A program made the translations under genes and the position numbers. A stretch of 64,000 nucleotides of DNA from Cheilinus undulatus (Eukaryota; Chordata; Actinopteri; Labriformes; Labridae): positions 35,379,000 to 35,442,999 of the forward strand of contig NC_054866.1 in NCBI RefSeq assembly GCF_018320785.1, written 5' to 3'. Shown here one piece after another: positions 35,401 through 47,300 of this stretch (the first letter of the stretch is position 1; each line of letters begins with the position of its first letter). The notes under the pieces are model-generated. The model was not told where the DNA came from. It did no database searches and was given only the letters and a program-made list of their open reading frames with translations.

Positions 35401-38369
35401 CCTAATACTCCATCACATAATCTGGTGATAGCTTTGGACTTCAATAAGGGGACTAAATCTTGACTTTTGACGTCTCTTCTTTTTAATTAACTTTTAAAAG
35501 CAATAACATTTTGTGCCTTTAGCAGGTAAAAGGCATTTTGTGGTCTAACAATACTTGTCTATTTTTGTTGCTGATTTGTCCCATAATCACGTCTCTGAAC
35601 TCTGATTTTTTACCGATGTCCTCCAATCTGTCTGGCTGTGTCTTAAGATATACCAATCTCTTTTTTTCTGCATCTCCCCTTATCTCACTTTAAAGGCCTT
35701 TCTAGTCATGATTTATTTTTTCTACGATTTATCTAAGGGCTTTATGCCTCCATTACAGAGGCAAAGCAGTGGATTACATACTGTGCTCATGGGGCATATG
35801 GACAAAATCCCTGTGCTACCAGGCCATGTGCTTCTGATATCTGCCTGTTATAAGGAAGTTTTGGCTTGCCACTGTTGCCAAGTTGTTGTTCATGGTGGAT
35901 TAAGGCCAGCGCTATGTCTAAATAACATATCACTGCCTTTAGGCCAAAACCTCCTATCTCCAAATTCACATTTTTTTCGGGGTTATAAAAAATGCTTCAT
36001 TTTTCTCTTGATTTTAACACTGAATGGCCATAGTCAGCATTTTTTCCACCTTTTATTTTTTTAAAATATGTAAACTTACAGATGTAAAGGGTGACCAATA
36101 ACACTGATTTATGAAAAAAAAAATCAAGTTGTGAAAAATGGAGATAGGAGCTTTTAGCCTGACGCCAGCGATATTAAAAAGAGCAGTCTCGACCTGCTCT
36201 CCGTAAGTGTCCTATCATCTTTACTCTGGGCTTCATCAGTCAAAACTGATTGGTTGATTGCCCCAAACGTACTGTGATACACCTCAGCAGAAAAGCATCT
36301 GTTGTATAAACTGATCTCCCACCTGCCATGCCTCCAGTCTCTGCAGAGCAGCACAGCTGTTCCTGCTGAAAGGCCCTCTTCCGGGCTCACAGCGCAGCAT
36401 GTCATCAAGTGCATATGCCAGCGCATACACAGCTTTGTAAATATTATACTCAGGCCTGAGGTTTGAAACATCCAAATACTCAGTCTCAGCATTTTTTAAG
36501 TCTTCTTTTCCAGTGCAGAGTGCTCCCCCAGCCTTCAACCAACCAGGAGATGGAGCAAATCTACACTGAAATGTGTACTCCCAGAACTGCCTCACCTGAA
36601 ACCAAATAAAACATGTTTTTAAAAAAATAACACTGATTATTGTAATATTAATTATTATTGCAGTTATAAACGCTTACCATTATATTCTTGTCTCTTTCAG
36701 TGAAATTTAAATCAGTGCCTATCTGTGAGAGGAATTCCTTGAGCCCTGCTATCTCTCCTCGTCGGATGGCAATTCCCAGTGTGCCTCCAAGATACGGCAT
36801 GAGACGTGGGGTGTGGAGCACAGCAGCTGATGTCCAGGCTTCACTTGCCATCCACTGCAGGCCTGTCACATTTTGCCTTACCACCTGTTCATTACATTTC
36901 ATCAAAAAGGTTGTTAGTTCAGATGCGAACGACTTCAAATAGTAAAGGACAGCTGATGCATCAAAGATAGATAGATGGATAGATGATAGATACTTCTTCC
37001 ATTAGTTGAATCATGTGGATCTGATGTGCAAACACAATGACCACACGAGCTGTGGATGCCTTCATCACTTCCACAATCCTCCTCAGCTCCATCGGTTTGT
37101 CCCCCCAAGGCAAAATTTCTACGTAGGCCAGACAGCCTGCACCAGACTGAACTAAGTCTGACTGAAAGGACTGAGCGACATTGAGCCCGTAGTCATCATC
37201 ACTGATGAGCAGACCTGCCCAGGTCCAGCCAAATCGTTTGAGAATCTGAATCATTGCACGCACCTGATTTGATACAAAGGGGAGGGAAAAGCCTAAATTC
37301 ACAGTAAATGCTATTTAACTATCTTTTTAACCAATTAAATACTATCAATGTTACAAAAATAGGTAAAGCATAAATTTGCTTGATTGGTGGGATGTTTTAG
37401 GCTCATGCTCTATCTGTGACAGATTTTTTAGTTCCCATCTCTAGAGTTTTACCTGGAAAGCATCACTGGGGATTGTTCTGAAGAAGGATGGAAATCTCTG
37501 CCGATCACTCAAACAGGAACATGTGGCAAAATAACTCACCTATGAAGGAACAGAAGGCACAGATTGTGCTTTTCAAGTTCATTAAAACTCTCAAATGGTT
37601 TGATTTCTAAAATCATAAAGGTCACTGCTTAGTAAATGAAAAGCATTGCAACCTAAGAGTGAGGTTTCATGTTTTTCATATCATCTTCAATTTTGTAATC
37701 AAATCCAGAACCAAGGCACAGCTGAAATTAAATTACTTACTATAGGTAATCCGAATAAACCGATCACATCAGAAGTGGCGATAGAAAATGTAGAAAATGA
37801 ATCACCCACAATCCCCAGGACTGGAGGGTTCCCTAAACATTCCTCCTGAAGCACAAACTCCTCTTCTCTTCCACTGGCCAATGACAAGGCAGCACTGAAC
37901 CCGACCACCAGTGTGGCACAGTTGTCATACAGACTGTACCCCAGAGTCACGTTGGGAAGCAGGTTGGAGTTTTTGTTGATCTCATCGATAGCAAAGGCCA
38001 TGGTCATGGCATGCCTGAACCCTGAAGGGTCAAAACTAGAACATCAAATGTCACAAATTGACGCTAAAAAGTGCCATAGATCAGATATTTTTATTAATTA
38101 GGATGTTTTCATGAGTGTGAGGCTTACCCTTGACAGCTGGGTTGGCTTGGCTGTGAGGTGAATGTCGGCTCAGGAAAGAAGGAGGTGTAGTGGACTTCAA
38201 ACAGACCACCTAAAATCACATCACCTGGCCTGTGCATCCCATTAAGATAAAACTGCCTCCTTAAGTAACAGGATGAGGAAAACTCTGATGTGCAAAACTG
38301 GAAACAGCAGTAGAAAATAGAGATCAGGTAGACATGCAAGAACAGGCAATTGTATGGTAATACCCCCAT
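32403..38369 (-). CDS. m5: OlfC/V2R-like class C GPCR, complete (876 aa), chimeric history
   Basis: Complete receptor and the most divergent of the minus-strand set. Exons: 38369-38128, 38035-37741, 37539-37453, 37263-36994, 36884-36678, 36595-36323, 33900-33673, 33590-33467 and 33307-32403 (stop 32403-32405). Lengths 242/295/87/270/207/273/228/124/905 keep frame. The signal peptide begins [15 protein letters not shown]. The pocket motifs are GDSFST, SDDDYG and ASEAW. The first eight exons differ clearly from m1-m4 at protein and DNA level, but the 7TM exon is almost base-for-base the m4 exon, and so is the 3' flank. The sharp change lies at the intron before the 7TM exon (159 nt here, 84 nt in m1). 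This indicates gene conversion or unequal crossing-over. The 2.4-kb intron 33901-36322 is full of repeats, and a GATA microsatellite abuts the donor at 36992-36993. Confidence 0.93.
34200..34450. repeat. Dispersed teleost repeat in m5 intron
   Basis: Contains TGACCTCAATCTAATCAG, CTTAAGTCATACTCGACATT and TTTGAGGAAAATCTCTCAA, a sequence type I recognise as scattered widely in fish genomes. Two diverged units appear (about 34215-34320 and 34350-34440). No coding content. Confidence 0.45.
34640..34985. repeat. Degenerate AGCTA-rich repeat in m5 intron
   Basis: Many GCTAAAGCTAAC, AGCTACATAGCTA and TTAGCTTTAGCT words in both orientations over about 350 bp, making the block self-complementary. No reading frame. 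Confidence 0.55.
35820..36225. repeat. LINE/SINE tail split by a nested foldback element in m5 intron
   Basis: 35830-35905 (GTTATAAGGAAGTTTTGGCT and following) and 36170-36225 (AGAGCAGTCTCGACCTGCTC) look like two halves of one common fish retroposon 3' tail. Between them is a palindrome with arms at 35941-35969 and 36131-36160 sharing CTCCTATCTCCA. I read this as a MITE nested in an older retroposon. Confidence 0.45.
36961..36992. repeat. (GATA)n-like microsatellite at an m5 splice donor
   Basis: Short run of GATAGATGGATAGATGATAG ending right at the GT donor (complement of 36992-36993) of the VRAM exon. Confidence 0.6.
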
Positions 38370-38421
38370 ATCTGCCTTCCTCCCTACACCTGTATCTTAC
38401 CCTTATGCACAGCTGTTACAG

Positions 38422-38428
38422 TTTTATA
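38422..38428 (-). promoter_or_regulatory. TATA box of m5
   Basis: TATAAAA on the minus strand, 53 nt upstream of the only plausible ATG (38369). Because m5 has diverged from m1-m4 here, the shared spacing supports both the box and the start-codon choice in the other genes. Confidence 0.6.
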
Positions 38429-38650
38429 TGCAGTGTTATGTCATCTATTTTTAATCATGGTTTCACGCCCATTAGAGCATTGGCTGTCATGTTAGGGCAG
38501 GGCACACATGTCAATCCATCTCTATGATCTCATCATTTATATTCAGCATATCCTGGTCATAAATTTAATAATGCTAAAGTCAAGCTGAAGCTCATATTTA
38601 GTGGCTGTTGCTTTTACAGAGTTTTTTTCTGAAAAATAAACCCAATTTAA

Positions 38651-39107
38651 AGGGAAGTCTTATAGAGAAGAACTGACAGGAAAGCAATATCAAAGCAATA
38701 CAGCAAAGATGACATTCAACAGTGTAATGAGTGAGACTTAGGCAGCAGGCTCCCCCTAGTGGTGGTAGACCGGAACCAAACCGAATGAATGGAGATACAA
38801 GGTAACAAAGAGCCAAAAATCAATGTTGACTCAATTGTACACTGTATAAAAATGTTTGAAGTGTTTGATTATTTACCGAGTAAGCCTCTGTTTGGCACAA
38901 ACAGCTGTTTAGATACACTGAGGCAGAAGAACACATAGTCGGTAGTAAAATCTTTAAATTACTCTGTGGAACTATCTGCCTCACTGTATAGCCTAGCTTC
39001 CTCTAGTGGGACCTGTTTGAAGGGGCAACGTTCTTAAATTACTGGAGGCTAATGCCACTGCTATTGCCAACTACCTCAGACAACTTCAAAAATACTGAAA
39101 TATCCCT
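38651..39107. mobile_element. Candidate TTAA-flanked MITE between m5 and p1
   Basis: Begins AGGGAAGTC after TTAA and ends GAAATATCCCT before TTAA, the same flank and terminal bases as the 27224 foldback element. Only the last few bases are inverted repeats, so the call is tentative. Confidence 0.35.
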
Positions 39108-41167
39108 TTAAGTAAAAACAAAAAGTAAATAATAAAAGGTTCACTGAAAATTGAGTGTTTACTTTTGTGTGAGAGGGATTGTGGTAGAAAAGTAAAATAC
39201 ACTTCTCCTTCTTGTGCAGTGTAATAATAACAAGAGAGTCTTCAATCAGTTTACATGCCCTGATATTACAGCGCAATACACAGAAATTTTGGATATAATA
39301 TTGAATTACTGTTGAAATACTGATATGCTGTCATACCTACAGTATGTCAAACAACCTGACATCTTTGCACACCTGACAGAAAGCTAAAAGTGCAATTCTC
39401 AACTTTTAACCCTTCAAACCCTTAACTGTTCTCAAGCATTTTGTCACGCCTGCACTGTTTGTGTTGAAAAGCTTGTACAACATAAACCCTGTGGTACAAA
39501 TTCAAGCTCCAAACATTCTTTTTTTCAGAACCACCTAGGCTTTAAAAATATATGTGCTGCAGTAATATCACTTGAATTTGTTAAAAAAAAAAAAAGTTAG
39601 GGGACTATGAAGACAAAAGAAAAACAATAAAAGGAAATAAAAAACCTAAAGATTTTTATGTGTGACACAGTAAATTATAATGACTGAGACCTTTGTGCAT
39701 GAGCTTGTCCTCTTATCTCTTGGGACCAAAAAGTGAAAAAATAATCATTCTGTGACAATAAGTATTCAAAGTATTCAAATATTTACAAAAATACAAACGT
39801 CCTTGTGCTTTTTTGGGTTGGCTGTATTTATGCCATGGCTCAAAGCAGTTCCTGTCTGCAGTGACACAGAGGGCCACATCACAGTTCTCTGTCTCTCTTC
39901 CTCTCTATTGTGAGCTATTTAGGCCGCCTCATGATGTGATGACAGAACAGCCTGCCATTGGTTGACAGACCCTCACAAAGTGTTCTGGGAAAACAATATG
40001 GCTGTTAGCATTCAAGTGAGGGGCAAAAATTATTTTAAAAAAATGTATTAAAGAAATTGGTTTAAAAAAAAACATTCACTGTGGGATATAGCGGTGTCCA
40101 TTTAATCTCTGTTCTGTTCCAGGCTCTGTAAGCTTCTGTAAGGTCTGCAAAGGCATAGATAGTGTCAGTGGAACAGCACAATGGCTAGCTTCAAGAGGAA
40201 AATGAGGGTTTATGGTTCAAAACTTGAGCTAGTATGAGTAAATGTAATTTATACTTTCCACCTCTGATTTTTATATGTAAGTTTCCATACAGAAATGTCA
40301 CAAAAAGTTGCAGAGAGATATTTTACCTTCTCACAAAATGTAATCTTAATCTGTCTTAACTTGGTGTTAGACCATATTAACCTAGTGTGCATTTTTACAT
40401 ACATTATGACAAAGCAGACTGAAGTTATTCCTGAAATTATATCATTACAGTGTCCTCAGCAAACCTGTTGGGCTTCTTCCTCTGCAGGTCTGTGTTTTTC
40501 ATTTTATGTGTGTATGTACAGTTATGGCTCTCACTGTGGTTTTCTGGAGTCCCACAGTTTTTTATGTTTTCACGTAGGTTTGGATGGCTTTTTTCCCCTT
40601 AATAACTGAAACCATCCTGTAAAAACTGAAGACTTCTGGTGACACATTCTGTCCAGCAGAGTAAAGGGGCATCTGTCCAGAAGAACTGGGTACACAGTGA
40701 CACAGATGCAGCTCCTCTGTCCAGACAGTATTGTAGTTCATGCAATTAGGGCCCCCCCCCCCCCCCCCCTAATATGCTAGGCTGCTAATTGGATTCTGTC
40801 AGGATGGACACACATTTCCAGTATGTTTGTCACTTCTAAACTTCCTTGAATAATTTCTCTCTGTAGTCTTTGACTATGAAATCCACTAGGTGGTGGCAGA
40901 GTAAATAAAGGCTATATTCTTCCAGATTTCTTTGAGAGGTTTAAAGCACAGAAGGGCGGCACACTGTAGTAAGAAATAGTATGCACATAAAGTCATGGAT
41001 CTACCTGACCAGATGTTTGATTGCTCGGTTTTTCTTGCTTACCAGTGAAGTGCTGCATGCAATTCAGTCTTTAACTATTGGCAGACAATAAATAAATATG
41101 AATACATATTGGCTACTGTGGCAAGCACTAAAGAATACAAAAATAAAATGTGATGAATTGCTCAAAA

Positions 41168-41237
41168 TGCAAGCGATGGGAAGAAAATTATGAGCTTTAA
41201 CAAATTTAAGGACATAATTTTCTTCCCATCGCTTGCA
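41168..41237. repeat. Perfect 25-bp inverted repeat upstream of p1
   Basis: Arms 41168-41192 and 41213-41237 are exact reverse complements (TGCAAGCGATGGGAAG...), with a 20-nt AT-rich spacer. It lies about 100 bp upstream of the p1 TATA box. It could be a MITE relic, a cruciform or a small-RNA hairpin; the sequence alone does not decide. Confidence 0.85.
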
Positions 41238-41339
41238 GCTTTACCAGCTTTTGAAATAACAAGCATGTATAATGTTAATGATATTTTCTCTCTATGATGA
41301 TGTCTTTGACGTATAGTGGGGGGAGCTTTGTTTGAATTC

Positions 41340-41346
41340 TATAAAA
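41340..41346 (+). promoter_or_regulatory. TATA box of p1
   Basis: TATAAAA 46 nt upstream of the p1 ATG (41392), the same geometry as in the minus-strand genes although the flanking sequence is unrelated. Confidence 0.6.
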
Positions 41347-41391
41347 CCAGTGAAATTATGATGAGCATGCCCACATCCACACACCTGAGGG

Positions 41392-44300
41392 ATGGAGGTC
41401 TCAGCTCTCTTTATTGGTCTGATCTTCTCTCTAGGTTTATGTGGGCTGAGTTCAGCTCTTGTCTTTAAAGGTTCAGTGAGACAAAGGGCTGCTGCTGCTG
41501 CTGCTGCTGGGGCCCCTGATCAGGCCTCATCTGTTAGATGTCAGCTGCAGGCAGTCGCTCGGGTGCCTGCTTTCTCAGTGGATGGGGACTACGTTATTGG
41601 GGGTGCTTTTGGCATGCACTATTACATGCAAAAAGTGAAGCATAACTATACCACTCTGCCTGAGCCACTGAAGTGTGATGGGAGGTTAGTGAGTGGGAGA
41701 AGATGCTGGAAAAAGTTTTGGAGTTACATGATTTGCTTATTTTGTGCAGAAATGCCTTTAGAATCAACACTTTCAATGAATGAGTCAGCGAATTTTAAAA
41801 GTAATATCTCTGTACACCAATGTTTTTACTTCTGTGTTCCTAAAGGGGAAAGCTGGGTGTGTTTATTGCTTTAAATGTTTAAAAAAAAAACAGAAGCGCT
41901 TGGAATAAGCTGGTTTTTCTGCACTTAGAAAAATTATGCCAAAAAATGTTACTGCAACAATTAAATAAGTGAATTGTTGAAGATTAGAAAATGTATGAAA
42001 ATTGGATTTGGTAAAGTTCATTTTAATTGTTGAATTCAGCTTCATCTGGGTATTTAGTTAGTTTAAATTAATTTTGGCAACATTTATCATCATTTGACAT
42101 TTTCTTATTAAATACAGTACATTTTAAGTGTTGCTAAAATAAATGTGAAATTGATTATTTTCCCCAAAATACAAACTTTAATCAGTACTTTAAATTTTAA
42201 TTAGGCTATAGAACTAGCCCACTCGGTAATATTTCCTGTCAATTGTATTTTCTTTCTTTTTTAAAAATTATTATCGTTAAATGGGGGGGGGGGGGGGTCT
42301 TGCTTGACTCTTGACCCGGATACAAACGTTCGTTGTGTTTTTTTGTTTTGTTTTGTTTTTAGATCTCCGGCGGCTATTACCTAGAATTCTGGACTTGCCT
42401 AATAGAATGCCCACATTTCTGTGGTTTCTGTTGTTCTGTTTTCTAGTGTAATTGTACTTTTACCAACTGCAACAGTGACACCGGCATCTGTGTGCAGGAT
42501 GGATACCCGTGAACTGCGCTTCGCGCGCGCAATGATCTTCGCCATCGAGGAGATCAACAACAGCTCGGAGCTGCTGCCAGGCATCAAACTCGGGTACCAG
42601 ATCCACGACTCCTGCGGCTCCGTGTCCGTAGCTGCTCACGTGGCATTCCAACTTACCAACGGCCTGGACCCGGTGTTTTACACAGGCGAAAAGTGCTCAC
42701 AGACCGGCATGGTAATGGGTATCGTTGGAGCGTCTGGGTCTACGCCTTCCATCAGCATGTCACGCGTAATCGGCTCTTACAACATCCCACAAGTACGTAT
42801 ATTAAATGTGAATGAATTTGATGTAAATCACAGCTGTTTTAATGCCGCCCTGTTGGATAATGACGCTGTGTTTGGTAGGTGAGCTACTTCTCCACCTGCG
42901 CATGCCTGTCCGATAAACAGCAGTACCCGAATTTCTTCAGAACCATCCCCAGTGACCAGTTCCAGGCTGACGCGCTGGCCAAGCTGGTCAAGCACTTCGG
43001 CTGGACGTGGATTGGAGCTGTCAGGTCAGACTCGGACTATGGCAACAACGGCATGGCTGCTTTCTTGAAGGCTGCGCGAAAGGAGGGGATCTGTGTGGAG
43101 TACTCTGAATCTTTCTACAGGAGCCACCCACGAAGCAGGATCCAGAGAGTGGCAGAAGTTATCCGCAGGTTTCTACATCACCACGCTTTTCTTCCTTAAA
43201 AAAAAAATCAACTGTTGCAAAATGTAGGATTAAATGTTGTAATTCTTGTGGTAACTCTTATTTTCTTCATCATTTTTCTGCTACATGCAGAGGGGGGTGC
43301 TAAGGGTGCTTGAACACCTAATTCAGTTTAGTCATTTTGAAGGGTGTGTTTTTGTCTCTATCAAAGTGACTTTGTTATGGTTAAAACAAGCCGGTAGCTG
43401 ATACCTGACATCACTTGATAACCTCTGACCTGAGGCCAGCTTTGACACACAACGATTTTTACAGGAGAGGGAATTTCTATTGATGCCATTCGTTATAACT
43501 TTTATTAAATAACTTCTTTTATGAAAATGACTGAATTGTTTATTGATGACATGTTCAAACATAATTTTAATTTTAAAAATGATCAAAATATATTATGATC
43601 AGTTGTTTTCTGATTGATCTGTCCATTAGCTGACTCATTACAACCTCTGCAAGGGCCTGATCACATGTATGCCATTAATGTTACATAAGCACTCAGTAAG
43701 ACAACAAAAAAAACGGGAGAATCTTTGTATTCATGTGAAGTACCAAGGATGCGTATTAAATCTTTCTTACAAAAATAAAAATGATCTATGTTTTTGTCTC
43801 CCCAGGTCGACAGCTGTCGTCGTCGTGGCATTTGTAGCCTCTGGAGACATGACAATCCTTCTTGAGGAGCTGTCTCTCAATCCTCCTCCACCTCGCCAGT
43901 GGATAGGTGGTGAGTCCTGGGTAACCGCCCCGGAAATGCTGAGATTCAACTTCTGCATCGGAACCATTGGATTCGGCATCCAGCAGTCCATCATCCCAGG
44001 CTTCAGAGACTTCTTACTGGACCTCTCTCCCGCTGAAGTTGCTGCCTCTCCATTGCTTACTGAGTTCTGGGAAGATGCATTCAGCTGCAGGCTGGGTAAA
44101 AGTGAGATAATTGTGCAGATCTGAACAAAAGTGAAGAAGTTTGATCCCTGCATTTTTGGTTGTTTTTCTCAGCAGAGCCTCTACTTCATAACATGTAACA
44201 ATAACAGTTAATGTGGAGGGATTAAGGGTTCTTTTGGACAGTCATTTCATACTCTAAAACTTACAATTTGCAAGAGTAATAGCCCATCTAATGTCAAGGT

Positions 44301-47300
44301 ATGAAAACAAGAATTGTAGTCTAACTTTCATGTAAAAATATGTATGTAGCAGAATTTACTTTTTAAATGACTTGAAGATCTTATTATTTTGTTGAATTAA
44401 AATAAAAACCTTATTTTAAGAAGCTTGTTGCGGTGGCAGCAGTTTTAAGAAAGACATTTTTTGCTTGCAATGTCTTGGATAATACTGTCAAAAGCACCTT
44501 TTATGTAACCTTGCAAAGCAGATGGATACACCCGTTTCCTTGTTTTTCACTGGTGTATCCATCTTGCAAAGCTCCCATCTGAACTGTTTGGGCCCGGTTA
44601 GAAAGTGACGGGACCAATCAGTGGCGAGGGGCAGTACTTTCAGGCACAGCAGACTTGTGACGTAAACAAGCAGCAGCAAGAGCTGGTGCAGTTATGGAGA
44701 AAGAGATTAGCGTGGATGTTGCTAAAGTACCAGTTTTATCAGAACTTGACCACATTTCTTTATTAAAAGAAGAACAAAGAACAGCAGTGAGTTGTTTTCT
44801 TTTCAAAAACGACAGAAGTCAAGTACTTACATGTCCATAGTCGCCATGTTTCACGTTATTCCTCACTAGCTGTGCACGCGCAGCTGGATAGCAGCTACGT
44901 CACGTGTTTTGTTGCTCTGATTGGCCCGTAGAGATGTGACAGACAGAATGTTCATCCAGTCACACTCCAAGTTTTTTCAAATCCTCTGCCTTTTCTCAAA
45001 CGTTTCCTATTGAAGCTTTCCCAGATCGATATGTGAAACAAATCCATCTGGCGTGTCAGGTTACCTTTTATGTTAAATACAATGAGATATTTTTGACTAG
45101 AACTTAGACGAATACACTTGTTAAAATTTGAGCTTTTATGATGCAGATTCAACAGCCCAACAGCCCAGTCCAGGGTGGTAGGGTAGATTGCCTGGTCTGG
45201 GCACCTCACCCTGGTTCTGCTTCCCCTGTTCTCTTTCTAAGCTCTCTCCTCAGATTTTTTTTTTTTGTTATTGTTTTTTGGAGGTTTTTTTTTTGTTTTT
45301 TTTGGTATCTTCTTGCGGTCTCTCTTTGCCGACGCCGTCATGTGTAATGTTGGCTCCATGGGTAGCTGTGTTTTATTTGTGGAGGGCCATTAGGTGCCAT
45401 GGATTAATCAGCATTGTCCCACCTGGAGCTTGCATGTAGAGAGCCTGGGCCAATTGAAGGTACCAGTGCTGCTTGGGCTGTTAAGGTCATGTGGTAGAGA
45501 AGGTAACATAAGGAACATCTGCCAGTTGGCATGGTGGGCGATAGAAGCTAGCATGGAGGGGGATGGCTCTGGGATGCCACTTACAGGTGTCGTGGGACCA
45601 ATTGAATGAAACACAGGTGAAGGGAGGTTCTAACTTTTCAAACCTGGTGATGTGCTGGCTTTTAGTTGTCCATCAGTCTACTTGGTTTAAGGCCACTAAT
45701 AAGAGCATTAATGGGTTAAGGGCGTGTCTATTTCAAATTCAGAATTTAAGCATTTAAAAAAGGTAAAATAGTCTTGGTATTAAAGAAAAAGTTAAACTTT
45801 TTGCTTGTCTTTTTACATAGTTCTATTATTTAAGAGAAAAGAACAAAAGGCCTAACACATCCTGAGGCATCAGTTATTTGATTTTGATGAGGCTGTAGAA
45901 TTTTTCCATCACAGGGCTTTGATTTGTGTCACAAAATTAAGAGTTTTTAAAACAAATTCTACCTTGCAGATAAAAACAAAATCTCAGTGAAAGACTGTTG
46001 TCATGGCTAATGGTCATCTCCCTCTGTGTCTGTGTGGTTTCTAGCTCCAGCTGAAGGTGAGAGTGTGTGTGATGGTACTGAAGCCTTGCACACCCTCCAG
46101 AGCCCTTACACTGACACATCTCAGCTCCGAGTCACAAACATGGTGTACAAGGCTGTTTATGCCATAGCACACGCTATCCACAACACAATGTGTCAGAGCA
46201 CAAATACTTCTCAGTGTGACACAATCACCAGGATAGAGACACAACAGGTCAGTTGAAAAAAAAAAAAAAGCAAAACCTCTACAACCTCTTGTAATTTATC
46301 ATCATAAAATAAGGAAAATTGCGGTATATTTAGCTTCATTTATGTCCCTTGTCTCTCTTCACAGGTTCTCACTCAGCTAAAGAAAGTAAATTTTTCCAGA
46401 AATGGTTACCAGGTGTCATTTGATGCTAACGGGGATCCTGTGGCCATGTATGAGCTGGTGAACTGGCAGAGGAGTGCGAGCGGTGGCCTTGAGTTTGTGA
46501 CAGTAGGACACTACGATGCATCGCTGCAAGTGGGGGAGGAGTTTCAAATCAACAGGGACGTCACCTGGATGGAGGGTAGCACACAAGTAAGCACATGTCC
46601 TTCCAGTGCCATTCCCTTGGAAATTTTTTGGATAACCAGTATCTATTTTGGTCATTTTTTTATTCACTTTTGCCCCATTTGTAATTTTAAACATAGACAC
46701 ACACTTTTAATGCCTTCCTAAAATGAATATATCTTGAGGCTCCTTGAAGTAGTTGTAAAGCGTCCTTGGGTTTCTTGAAAGGCGCTATATAAATTCAAGA
46801 TATTATTATTATTTTTATTATTATTATTATTATTATTGAAGTTCAAGGCTCCAGGCTACTGCCTACCTTTACCTAATGGTAAAATGTCCTATGTATGATG
46901 AGTTGTCCATAAAGCCTTTTTTATTTTACCAGTTTTAAATAAAAGGGCAATAAGGGAGAAGTTACTATGATGTAGATTGAGATGAGTACAATCAGAGAGA
47001 TGTTGGAAGAAGATCAGCACAACTATTGTGTTACATACATATTCATTTATTTTTAAAATGCTCCCAAACTGTAGAAATGTAGGGGGCTTCTTTGTACAGC
47101 AAATATATAAAAGGCACTACTTGTAGTCTAATAAGGCTAGTATGTCATTAAATGCAGGACTCCCCTTTAAACCTGAGTGTACAATACCATTATCAAAATT
47201 AATAACATTATTTTTCATTAATTCAGTATCTAGATGTATATCTTTTGTAAATATTGCAATTCAGTATCTTTTAGTGTAATACCACTGATATGTGAGTATT

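Larger units (their letters stand above)
38429..41339. other. Intergenic space between divergent genes m5 and p1
   Basis: About 2.9 kb with no gene that I can support. It holds the candidate MITE at 38651-39107, a cytosine homopolymer at 40750-40769 and the perfect hairpin at 41168-41237. The rest is AT-rich with no recognisable content. Confidence 0.6.

Noticed and set aside
35708-36064. A 118-codon frame in the m5 intron
   Set aside because: It runs across a retroposon tail and a palindromic insertion, with no family resemblance.
40750-40769. Run of 20 cytosines, and a 16-guanine run at about 42283-42298
   Set aside because: Simple homopolymers prone to sequencing error; no functional context.
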